From contig VWZW01004026.1 of the NCBI GenBank assembly GCA_013397115.1, forward strand, positions 2,852,523 to 2,916,522: a DNA stretch of 64,000 nucleotides, given 5' to 3'. This stretch comes from Edolisoma coerulescens. Its lineage: Eukaryota; Chordata; Aves; Passeriformes; Campephagidae. Positions 22,593-34,031 of the stretch are shown here, in pieces (position 1 is the first letter of the stretch; every line of letters begins with the position of its first letter). A program made the position numbers and the translations under genes. Under the pieces are notes generated by a model, which saw nothing but the letters and a program-made list of their open reading frames with translations, made no database searches and was not told the origin of the DNA.

Positions 22593-25500
22593 AGCTACTT
22601 ATCAGAGTTGCCTATTGCTTTGCACTGACACAGTAACTACTAACTACTGCTAAGATATAGCACTATCTGTTGTGGAAAGGAAATAATTTTCAGTTTGGGA
22701 CAGGGTTAGGATCCACTGAGGGAGACAAATGACAAAGATTTCATTCTATTCTTAGATGGGTGGCTGTAAGAGGTAAAAATGTCAATAACAACTAGATCAT
22801 TTTTGTGACCTTGCTGAGAATATTCCCCTCCACCCTATTTCTAGCCCTTTCATGCTGTTTTCAAAGCCCTAAAGGACTGAAAAGCATTGTGAGGAGCTCC
22901 TAGAGTCCAACAGTTACATGGAATAGTGTGCAAAGGTTCTCATTGCATTCTTTTGTTGCCTGATAGAAAAGTACATCTGAGCTTGACAGGGAAAGTGAAG
23001 AGAATTACCTCTGAGGAAGGTCAGAATACTGTGGGCAGCCTGAGGTGCTGGAGGAAGGGTAGCATGCAAGCCACAGCAGCAGGGAAAGCTTCTCAGTAGA
23101 AGCCAGCCGCCAGCTCATGGGGCCAGAGCTTCATACAGAGCTGCTTTTCATCTGGGGCACACTACTACACAAACATGTAGCAGCTGCTCCGTGGCAGAGG
23201 ATGGGCCAAGAGAACCCAAATCTCCCTGAAAATGACTGTGCAGTCAAAAAGACAGTTCCTGAAAATGTTTTCCAAGCAAAGTGTTAAATCCGTGCACTTC
23301 ACAACCATGTTAGCCCTCTCGTGGGCAAGGCGGCTCTTTCCTTGCTGAGACACATTGCTCCCACAGGTGGAAACCTTTGTGTCATGGTTCCACCATTGCG
23401 TGTCAGAGCACCAGGTCTGCAAGCAGGGGCAGTAGCTTGCACTGTTGTGCCAGCAGCAGGTCCTGGGGATTTATAGGTCTCCAAATACATTATGGTGTCT
23501 TGTACTAGTCCCTTTAAGTTCAAAAACAATATCTGTAAACATAGTTTGTTACTGGGCACCATAATAAGTGGTTTGTAAATGCATCGGAAATTAATTTTAA
23601 GAAAGCTACCACAAGCAAGGGAAAGCTGGGGGAACAAAGTTATCAAACAAAAGCGAAGAGGATGTACATGAATAAGATGGGCTTCTTTTATAATCCTTCA
23701 CCACCATGTACTGCTATCACATCTGAACTGCATTTGGCTGAAATTATGACACTCATACTAATACATTAATCACACATACTCCTGTATCACTCTTCAGTGC
23801 TCATTATCTTACATTTTTTTTAATTGGAGTCTTTTAATTGGTAGCTGTTTTCTCTATTATTTCTCACAGTGTTTAAATCTGCCAGAAGTCTAGATATTGC
23901 AGGTGCCCCTCGCTGTAATTTAGTGATTTGGTAAAGTCACAATGTTTTCCACCACCTTTTAGAGGTCATAAGTACACACAATAGTTCAGAAGTGTAGGCT
24001 GTGATTTGTATTTTTTATACACAGTTCAGCCAACACCATACCACACACTATTTCTTCTATCAGGTTTTGGTTCCATTTAGAAGTCTGTAAAAACAATGAA
24101 AGAAGAAAAAAAAGGCCTGGTCCTCATATTATATTAAAGAACAAGATTTTACTTCAGTCTTTCCAGAAAAGTACAGTTCTTACCTTCTTAATTAATCTTC
24201 TTGACTCAACATAATGGCATGCTAATGGTCAGAAGACATGCCTGAAATAAATTTGAATTATTATATAATTGTGCAAAGGTGTCCTAATCAAGACCCTTTC
24301 TAATGCATATAATGAAAACCTAAAACATACTATTATTCATTAATTTATATTTTGGGTCTCTCATTTAAACTTGAAAAATTTTCTACCTTTCTTGCAGATT
24401 ATGACATTCAAGCCTATCATCCAGAGATAGTTCATCAGTACTTCATAGAGATTTTCTATCCTGAAAGTTTGGACCTGTATTTTCTACAAACATTAAAATA
24501 AATACTAGTTAGCTGTATAATACATTAGAAAACAACTTTGCAGCACCCTCTAGTGACACATTACCAAATCAGAATATTCTGGAAAATGAAGTGACCAGGG
24601 AGACAGCCTTGTTCCTAAGAAAAATACTTTTGACATTACCATGAGGGTAGAAGGTGTTCGCTTTCACCATTCCAATCTCATAAGGTAAATTACAAAGACT
24701 TTACCTCTCCAAGGCACTTATAAACAAAAATGCATTTTCTTGACCTTAAATCATTCCAGTAAAGGAACTGGATTTATTTTGTGTTTGAAACCACTCTGGT
24801 AATATAAAATCAAATATATTTTTTTTATCTGTTAAGAAGCTAAATTGACACCTGCAGAATTCCTAAATCCATTTTATTCCGTGTGACTTAGATCTGTCAT
24901 TGTTCAGTGCTTCCTGTGTCAGTGTGTTCCTACAGCATGAAGATGTGACAGCAGACACCTGACAGCTGAAAGATCTGCTTCACTGCATGGAAGTATTTGA
25001 GCATGACTTTTGGAGTCTAGTATAATTTGGCTCCTGAGCATTTAAAATCAGCTGGAGATCAACTCATACCCTAAGCTTATGGATATTTTTTTCTCCCCCT
25101 AAAACCACCTAGCTTCTAATACAAAACCATGCATGTGTATGAAAATTAGGCTTTATCACTCCTTTACGTCCAATATTGTGGTAATCTAGTTTAGGAAACA
25201 GTACACTTCTTAATGAAGGGCAAAGATTTTTAGCAAGGTTTTGGTGGGTTTGTTGTTGCATTAACATCTATGTTGCTATAAATCAAAACTGTGCATGTAA
25301 CAGACTCATCTGTTTAAAAGGATAGCTCTTGATTTACCATATTGTGCAGTTCAAAGTTTGGCTTATGGGGTTTTGCTTTTTTTTTCTCTCCACATAATTT
25401 TTTTCTGTGTGTGTGTGATTTTTTGCCTTAAGAATTAAACTGCTTAGAAATGCTAACAGAACTTCTTGTTCTGCTAAATGATGCTTTGCCATGTGGGGCA

Positions 25501-26259
25501 TGACACTTCTTTCTTTCCTAAATCTGGATATATAATACCCAAAGAGGTATAATGTTATAATTTAAGTATATCATCTAGCAGAGATCTTAAGGAGTTGTTT
25601 TGAGTTGTTTTGCTACATTTAGATGTGTGTCATTTTAGCTTGTAGGGGGAAGTTAGTAATGCAGTTTTCTCAGAAAAAGAAACATTAGTACCTTCTTTCA
25701 TTCTCTCAGCTCTCTCCTCTAAAATAAGGGTTGCCATACTGTTATAGACACAGATAAAAATGACAATATAGAATAAGGACAACTTCTATGGTGTGGATAC
25801 ACACTGTGAAACCTAAGATACTCCTGTCTTCTTTCATCTATTCATAAATACTGAATAAGTTCACCTGTCCTTTCCCTTTACCAATCTGATAACAAAATAA
25901 TTCTAAGAAAAATTTTCTTTGTAAATGTTCCTTGAATTCAGCATTTCTTGCATGACATGTATTGCTTACATACTACACATATATTATTTACATAAGCAAT
26001 TATCAGGTAGAACAATGAATCATAGAACTTAGAAAAAATGTTCTATTCATTATCTCCTGCACCCTCACATACATTTTGACACCATTTGCAGTATTATTGC
26101 TGGTATGTGTTTTCAAAGTATCCAGACATAAATGACATGTAAAGGAAATTATTATCCCTTCTTTAAAAATAAACACCTATGGTCTGAAACATTAGAGCTG
26201 TACAGCAAATCTGCAGAAAAAAAAATTATGAAAACAGCATTTCATAGAATAGAAGAGTT

Positions 26260-26308
26260 TATAGTACTATATACTGTTGTATATAGTATGTAGTATATAG
26301 TATATAGT
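26260..26308 (+). repeat. TATAGTA-rich imperfect tandem repeat
   Basis: Units such as TATAGTA, TATAGTATG and TAGTATA recur over about 50 bp. Confidence 0.65.
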
Positions 26309-28084
26309 CACCTTTAACTTTCTTGAGGAAAGATGACTAAAAATAAGAAGGCATAACAGCATTATTTTTAATATATTTATCAAGAGAATAGAAAATAATG
26401 CTATGCAATATATACACATGTAGCAGCAGCAGAGATATCTCTTCAAGGAAAAGAACTACTATTTTTTCCTACAGATTATATTTTCCCTTTGACGACCTAG
26501 AAATAAAGTAAAAGGCCCCCTTAAATCCCTGCCATTTGAGGTTTTGCTGCAAATACTACTCACTGACAGTGTTAGAGACCAGTTTCTGTACCCAAACTCA
26601 AACTTAAGAGCACTTGTCATGTAAAATAAAGTGATTACTACAAAAACTATGCTACGGAAATAGCAGTAAAAAGTGTATGAAAATCAACCGTAAGTGTCTA
26701 ATACAAGTGTCTGTTTGCTTTATGCCCCAGTATGAGTGGTGCTTTTCATATTATGACCATACCAGACCACTAAACATCTCTGCTTATTTTATAGTTGACT
26801 CAGACTTAAATTCCCCTTTGCTTTTCCCATTCTACAGTTCTCTCCTGAGAAAGTTCATCTAACTCCAAAAGATGTGTGTTCATGACGTAGGATAAGCCAC
26901 TACAGAATCAGTCAAATCATATGGGTAAGAATGAAAGAGTACATACATCTTTAAAATTCTTTAATATACTGACAGACATAGTACCTTACCTATTCTGTAG
27001 AATCACTATTATATCACCACTTGTTTGTGTCAAAAAAGTTATTTCTCACTTCTGATAATTCACCTCAAAAAGCTTTTTTGCATCCATCTGCAGCTAAAAC
27101 CAGATGCAGAAAGAAAGGCATCCTATTCTATCTTTGTCATTATTTTCTTCCTCCATTAAAAGTATAGTTTTTCTAGATGTTTCAATAAATTTATTGAGAT
27201 GTTGGATGTTGTTTTTGTTTAACTTACCTAAAGAACTCTGAATAATTTTACAGGCACACATAGATTTAAATTTCATTTTAAATGCCTCATCTGCAAAGAG
27301 TTCAGGGAATGTCAATTCATTCCATCTCAGAATTTTGCAAAGATCAGATCTCCTCAAAGATCATGTGAAAGATCATATAAGTTCCTTTGCTCACATTTAA
27401 GAATGCAAGAAAAAGTGTACCTTTTTGCATTAATTCAATGCTAATTCATTATCACAGATTCATTGACTCTTTCATTGCAATGCAAATGTCATGTCAAGAC
27501 TGTATTTTTTGCTGCTTTGAAAAGGATAAATTAAAATTTTATTTCCACAGAGAAGGATATTGAGAAAGAAATATTTGCTTCATGTTAAAACTGTATGTGG
27601 GTTTTTAGTAGCCAGAGGTAGGGTTTAATAAATTATAAAGAAGAAGTACAACATATTTCATTCCATTTCACTTCATTTCCACTTTTGAAGAACTTACAGA
27701 AATCAATAAACAACAAAAGAAAGTGATAATGTCTGACCAATTTTTTTCTTTCTGGCTAATAATTCAGTGGGTGTTTTGTTGTTACTTAGTGTTGTGTCAA
27801 TCCCAAGCACACTGATAGTTTTTTAAATTTCTTTGGGGTTTGGCTTTCTAAAGAAAGCTTTACATCATGGCTGATATTCTCTATTCAATAAAGCACTACT
27901 TTTATACACTGATCTGAAATTCTTAGTACTTGTATACTATGCCGCACTTTTAGGAAATGCAAAAATGCCGTATTCTGTGTTGTGTTACAAGTCATACAGG
28001 TGTTATCATTTTCTTCAGCATGAGTCTGAATTTGTTGTCTGGGACATGATCTGACATATGAAAATGTTTTCAGTTGTCTGTAGT

Positions 28085-28964
28085 AGAAAGGACACTGGAA
28101 ACCACCAACCTGTCATCCTGACTTCTATCACTGGAAAAATCATGGAGCAGAAGAAGCTATGCTAAGGTCCATGAGGGACAGGGAGGTGATTCAAGACAGC
28201 CATCACGGCTTCACCAAGGGCAAGTCCTGCCTGACCAACTTAGTGGCCTTCTACAATGGAATGACGCCATCGGTGGACAGGGAAAGGGCTACAGATGTCA
28301 TCTACCCAAGGTCTGTAAGGCCTTTGTCATAGTCACAGTCTCTCCAAATTGGAGAGAGATAGATTTGATGGGTGAATAAGGAATTGGTAGGACAGCAGCA
28401 TCCAGAAGGTAGTGGTTGATGGCTCAATGTCCCAATGAATATTGGTGACAAATGGTGTCCCTCAGGAGTCTGTACTGGGACCGGTGCTATTCAATTAATG
28501 CTATTCAATTAATCAGTGACATAGACAAAGCATCCCCTACTACTTTGCAAATGGCACCACACTGAGCCGTGCAGTCAACACACCTGAGGGATGGGATGCC
28601 ATCCAGAGGGACCTGGACAAGCTCAAGCAGGGAACCTGTGGGAATCTCATAAGGTTTAACCAAGTGCAAGGTCCTGCACAAAGGTCGGGGCAACATCCAG
28701 TACCAACACAGGCTGGGGGATGAACAGATCAAGAGCAGCCCTTCCAAGAAGGAGTTGGGGGTGCTGGTGGAGGGGAGGATGGACATGACCTGGCAATGTG
28801 ATCTTGCAGCCCAGATAGCCAGTTGTGTCCTGGGCTGCAGCAAAAGCAGTGTGGCCAGCAGGGTGAGGGAGAGGATTCTGTCTCTCTATTCTGCTCTCAT
28901 TAGACCCCACCTGGAGTGCAGTGTCCGGCTCTGAGATCCTCAGTGTAGGAAGGACACAGACCTA
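28085..28964 (+). pseudogene. CR1 LINE fragment, decayed reverse transcriptase, 3' end missing
   Basis: This copy opens in the fingers/palm part of the CR1 RT (blocks resembling HGFTKGKSCLTNLVAFY near 28205-28255) and ends about 28964 without the 3' UTR or terminal repeats. The insertion is therefore truncated at both ends. The palm contains a 14-bp tandem duplication at 28486. The catalytic box reads FANG (28544-28555) in place of FADD, losing both aspartates. Later blocks correspond to the thumb segments seen in the copy at 17355. Minus-strand frames at 28505-28910 are shadows of this relic. Confidence 0.88.
28486..28513 (+). repeat. 14-bp tandem duplication within CR1
   Basis: GCTATTCAATTAAT occurs twice, head to tail and identical. 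A 14-bp insertion is not a multiple of three, so it shifts the RT frame just before the active site. Confidence 0.85.
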
Positions 28965-29954
28965 TTTTTGTTTCTAACTTAGAATTTTTTCCCCACTTTG
29001 CATAGTGGTCAGTCAAACATATTTAATGATCTTTGGGAGTCTATACTTTATTTATTTCAGTGGTTAATAACGTTTTTTTCTTTTTGTTTTATTTTCTCTT
29101 TTCATGAGCTTAAGTCTTGATATAGCGAGTTTTGTGCCACTTCTCTTTTACTCTCATATCACAGATTAGGTCAATGGTAGAGGTTGTCAATAGTAGCAGA
29201 TAATGTAATACCACTTCTGATAAAGTTCTTTCCCATTTCAAGCTTTGTAGCATCTCCCTCCTCCCGTATAAAACCACTGGGATTATTTCTAAAGATAAAA
29301 AGTTCACACTGTTTTATAAAGGAGTAGGAGTACAAAGATTTATTTTCTGCTTTTATTTTGGTATAAAATTTGTGACAATATCATATTCAACCATTTGCTG
29401 AACCCTGTTGAATATTCTACAACCAAACATGAATGTATAGACATCTAAAGCATTTTTAAAAATAGATGGTATGCTTGTTTGTATGAAGGTTTTACTGAAT
29501 TCACAGAGGAGTTATTCTTGGCATAAATGCACTTAATTTACCCTTGTGTATCTAACTCTGGCATGAATTCAGAAATAAGGGAGGCACTCTTTAATGTAGT
29601 CCCAATGAATATCATAATGGTTTTTGCCATAACCATACAGAAAATGTTATCACCTGCCTTGTAGTGTAAACCCCTCAGATCCCCAGTATATCATGTCTTG
29701 TAATTTACCTACTGTAGTTACAGTACATGTCTTAGAAAAAGCAAAATATATGATGGGCATATGTTCCTTTACCATTCCTTAGTGCTTACACTTCCAAAGA
29801 GCAAAAGCCATGCTGAGGAAAAGCAATGAATTTCAGAGAACAATAAAACAAAGTATGGAAAAATGGATTTGGACCACCAGAAAAACCCTGAAAATGCTTC
29901 ATGACTGGGTTCTGTACAGTTGAGAAGAGAAAAGGAACATAGGCCTTCATCACT
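28965..29954. other. Anonymous AT-rich DNA, no gene seen
   Basis: This spacer between two CR1 copies has no recognisable exon or repeat. The last ~200 bp before 29955 could be more CR1 but are too diverged for me to assign. Confidence 0.45.
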
Positions 29955-30939
29955 GATATGGGTGACATACCAACAGACAGGTATGGATGACATTGTAGTT
30001 GGTGTCTCCCACAGGCCACAAGTTCAGCAAGAACAAGTGGATGAGGCCTTCCAGAAAGTTTGTTTGTGTTACGAAACTGGGAAGGATGGTTGATAAACCA
30101 GAAGGTTGTGCTGCCCTCAAGGGAGACCTCACCAGGCTGGAGAAATGAGCTGACAGGGAAATTTTCAAGGGAAAATGCAAATTTCTGCAGCTGGGGAGGA
30201 ACAACTCCATGCACCAGTATATATGCTGGGAATCACCCAGCTGGAAAGCAGTTCTGCAGAAAAGGACCTGGGCATCCTGATAGACACCAAGCTGAACATG
30301 AGCTGGTACCACACCTTTGCAGTAAAGGATAAGGGTATCGTGGGCTGCTTTAGGAGACATGTTGCCAGTAGATCGAGAAAGGTGATTCTTCACCTCTGCT
30401 TAGCATTGGTGAGGCCACATCCAGAGTGTTCCACAGTTTTGGGTTCCTCAGTACATGAGAGGCTTGGACATACTGGAGAGAGTCTGGCAAAAGGCCACAA
30501 AGACGATGAGGGGACTGGAGCATCTCTCTTATGGGAAAAGACTGAGTAAACTGGGGCGGTTCAGCCCGGAGATGAGAGGGCTCAGGGGGATCTCATTAAT
30601 GTATACAAATATCTGAAGGAAAGGTATAAGGAAGACAGAGCCAGGTTCTTTTCAATGTGCTCAGTGACAGGACCAGAGGTAATGGGTGCACACTGAAACA
30701 CAGGAGGTTCCCTCTGAACATCAGCAAACACTTTTACAATGTAAGGGTGACCAAGGCCTGGCACAGATTGCCCAGGAAAGCTGTGGAGTATCCATCCCTG
30801 GAGACATTTAAAATCCAGATGGACATGGTCCAGGGCAACCAGCTCTGGGTGAACCTGCTTTAGCATGAGGATTGGATCAAATGACCTCCAGATACCCTTT
30901 CCATTCTTGACCATTCTGTGGTTCTCTGATTGTATGATC
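29955..30939 (+). pseudogene. CR1 LINE with internal deletion: endonuclease piece joined to RT 3' part
   Basis: Bases 29955-30060 resemble the part of the CR1 endonuclease that reads like ...VSHRPQVQQEQVDEAFQK. From about 30065-30100 the sequence is already in the RT thumb (blocks near DLTRLEK, then the 'HQYMLGITQLESSSAEKDLGILIDTKLNMSW' segment at 30211-30305). The rest of the endonuclease and the whole RT palm are missing. The body then runs to the 3' end with degenerate ATTCTRTG repeats at about 30908-30938. The 124-codon plus frame at 30175-30549 and the 142- and 147-codon minus frames are all inside this relic. It belongs to a different CR1 subfamily from the copy at 17355, judging by the thumb sequence. 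Confidence 0.87.
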
Positions 30940-33900
30940 ACTGAAGACAGGCATAAATTCTTCAGTGAACCTAAGCCCCTCATAAAATATGTATCAGTCA
31001 ATTGTTAGTGTGAGTGATCAGAATTCAAGCTACAACATCTTATTAATGACACACAAAAAAAAATACTGGACAGATTGTAGTATTTGATAATCCTGCATTT
31101 ATCTAGAATATAGTATATTACTTCAAGGTGATAATAAGAGAAATATTAAGTGTGTAAAATACATACTCACGCACCCTATGTAAAACACACAATTCCTTAA
31201 CTTCCCTTACCTGTTGATGATTAATAGAGTTTTAAAAATTTCTTTTAGAATTCTTTGATTTGAAGTGAAAACTGATGATAATCTAAACTTTGCATTTAGA
31301 GGTACTGAATGTTTAAATTACTGAAAAAAAATCTTTTGTATTATAAGATATGAATGCAATATTTTCTTGATTTTTTAATATTAGCAAGACTTTGCTAACT
31401 TTTATGCACCAGGAACTCAGCACCCAAGGGTTTTTGCAAACTTGCATGAAAAATCCCAGAGACCTTAAATTCTTTTTCTTGTATTTGTTCTTGTTCAAAG
31501 TTCCCTATTATGCTAGTTTAGAAATATACATACTCAGGATTTCCTCATTAGTTATTTTTATTGTCATCATCTCTGGTAACCTAGAAATTGGATTAAAGTC
31601 TGCAGAGAGTTTTGCTTCACCTTTCTTAGTTCACTGTGTGTTTTGGCTGACTTTTATTTTTATCTGCATCAAAGGGAGAGAAAAAGAAGAAATATGTTCT
31701 CACTGCTTCCATATAACTCATGCATAAGGAAAGGAAATACTTGAATAACAAGCATTCACAGCATCCTATTCTTCCACTGAATTGTTACTGATGCCTCCCC
31801 AAAGACTCTTCAGCATGGTCTGATTTAAAATGTACTTTGAAGCAGCTTCAAGCTTGTCTTGAACTAATTATCAAGTAACAACACACTACCATACTTGACA
31901 AGTTGCACCAATTCTAAGTAAACTAAACTCACTCTCCTGTTTTGTTTTGCATTTTGATACTAAAACTAATCCTGGCCTTAAGGTGAGGAATAAATCTCAT
32001 GTCCGACAGCTTGCTGAAGCAGCTTCTGGAAAGACACCCAGTCATTTATCATCTTCGTAATTGATAATATCTCCTGTGAAACAATATCAATTAAAGGCAA
32101 AGAAATAAAACACTGCAGTGAGAAAGCCTTTTAGCATTTCAGTGTAATTAAGAAATGAGGAGGAAAAGGTAAATACTAAGGCAACGTCTGAACCATTTGT
32201 CTGTACTTACAGAAAGGTGAATTACAGCCTTGTAAAATGCAAAGATCTGTTTAGCACTGATGAGAGTCAGATTAGCATGCCTGTTGCTTTTAGTGGGGTT
32301 GCTGCACGAAGTAAGGTTTCACTCAGGAAGAATGATGGTTGGTAGCATCACACACCCAGTAAGGGCTGTAAACAACTATAACTTGTGCCTCACTCTCTTT
32401 GCTGTATGATCACATGCCTCATACATCCTCCTTTTGGATAAATCCTACAGGATTTATCTTTTGGGGTTTGTCAGGAATATACTTTTTACTTTTCTTCCTG
32501 AAGTTGCTCTCTCTTCTGTTTGCAAACAGCAGAATAAATCTGTTTCCCTTAAAGAAGCCCCTTTTTCCATGAAGTTATTCACTTCACTCATTATTTGACT
32601 GACAAAAGGTTTATTCACAGACTTTGAGGTCTGGGATTTCAGGTACCAGATTCTAGGGCACTAGAAATAATTACGGGCCAATTTAAAGTAGTGCTCCAAT
32701 CAAACACATGAAATAATGTGTTTCATAGGTACTTCAGCAGTTTTATCATATCTGTAAAAATACTAAAGCTGATTTTCATGCAGTTCAAACACTCAAATGC
32801 ATTTTAATCTTTACTTTCTTTCCACAATACATAATATACAAAAGTGTAAAGTGTCATTTAACAATTTGTCTCTCAAAACTTGTTCTTTATGAGGAGGTTA
32901 CTAGATTTCTCACTTAAGTTATCATTGTTTAAATGAATGTAACATAACATAAAAAGAGTATAAAAGTTTTAGAAGTTCCTAGCATGCTTAAGGTGCTGAT
33001 TCAGACCATATTGATCTAGGGCTTACAGAACAGGGTGAAGAGATGGTTCCAACTACTTTCAACACAGGAGAATGTTAGAAATTTTAGACAACATAAATGA
33101 AAATTCACCCTTTCTAGACTTGTGCTTCCATTGCTGCTGAAGAAACATTACCAGAAAGTAGACAGAGTGTTGCTTTAGCTGTTTGGTTTAATAAAATGTA
33201 CCTGCGAGATTGCATTTCCCTAATTCTCACAGCTGGCATTAAAATGGATTTAGCTAGCTAGCTGGAGATTTAAAAGTAGCCTTTCAAGTTCACCTTTAAG
33301 AAGCTATATTAGCTTTGCCTACTAGCCTGTTTAGTAATGCAGCATACAGCATACCTGGCTTTAGACAGGACTAGAGATCAAATCTAACCTCATAAATCTC
33401 CCAGTTCATGACTACAGGAAGCTGTCAAAAACTAGATGTTGTTTCATTCTCCAGGGGCTGGTGTACTGCTCTGGATCTCTCTTAAGTGCCCTCTAGCAGT
33501 TGATCACCAAAATGTGTAATAGCCTTGGGAAGGACTACACTACCCTTTTGACCTCAGAGGTAATATTTTGATAGGGCTTGACCTTAATAAGACTGCCAGC
33601 ATAAAAGCCTAACAGTAAGAGCAAACGAAAACCTTTTCTGAATAGCAAATAGCTGAAGAAAACATTTTCTGCACACTCCATAAATTATTACATTTACCTC
33701 TGGCAAGTACATTTAGAGAAAATCGTGTTCTGAATCACATTTTGGAACACTCAGATTCAACACCAGTTTCTAACCCAAAAAGACTAGCTTTCAAACAAAT
33801 GCTGGGCAAAATTCTATCGCTTTCACTCAATTTAATCTTTATTTGACCAACAAATCCCACTGAATAATAACGTCTGGATTTCTCCCCCTTTCTCATTTAG

Positions 33901-33989
33901 TCTTTTACATTTATTTGACTGTTTAACTAATTTCATTCCAATTTAGGTCAAAGGATAAGGATTTCAGATGTCTTAGGATGACAGAGTGT

Positions 33990-34031
33990 TGGAGGGGGAA
34001 GCGGGGGGGGGGAGGAGGCGGGAAGGGGGGT
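33990..34031 (+). other. G-rich tract, quadruplex candidate
   Basis: Within about 40 bases there are G-runs of 5, 10, 3 and 6, with short runs between, interrupted by A and C. This is by far the most G-rich spot in an AT-rich window and should fold as a quadruplex on the plus strand. Confidence 0.6.

Larger units (their letters stand above)
18309..28084. other. Anonymous AT-rich DNA, no gene seen
   Basis: Nearly 10 kb with no recognisable exon or transposon; this is the longest repeat-poor run in the window. It holds microsatellites at 18601, 19050, 20469 and 26260 and two inverted repeats at 21976 and 22544. A GC-richer patch at about 22980-23640 contains only short frames and is unidentified. 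The low repeat density is compatible with old, possibly constrained noncoding DNA. Confidence 0.5.

Noticed and set aside
29786..30393. Minus-strand frames of 142 and 147 codons
   Set aside because: They overlap the plus-strand CR1 relic, are antisense to it and resemble no known protein.
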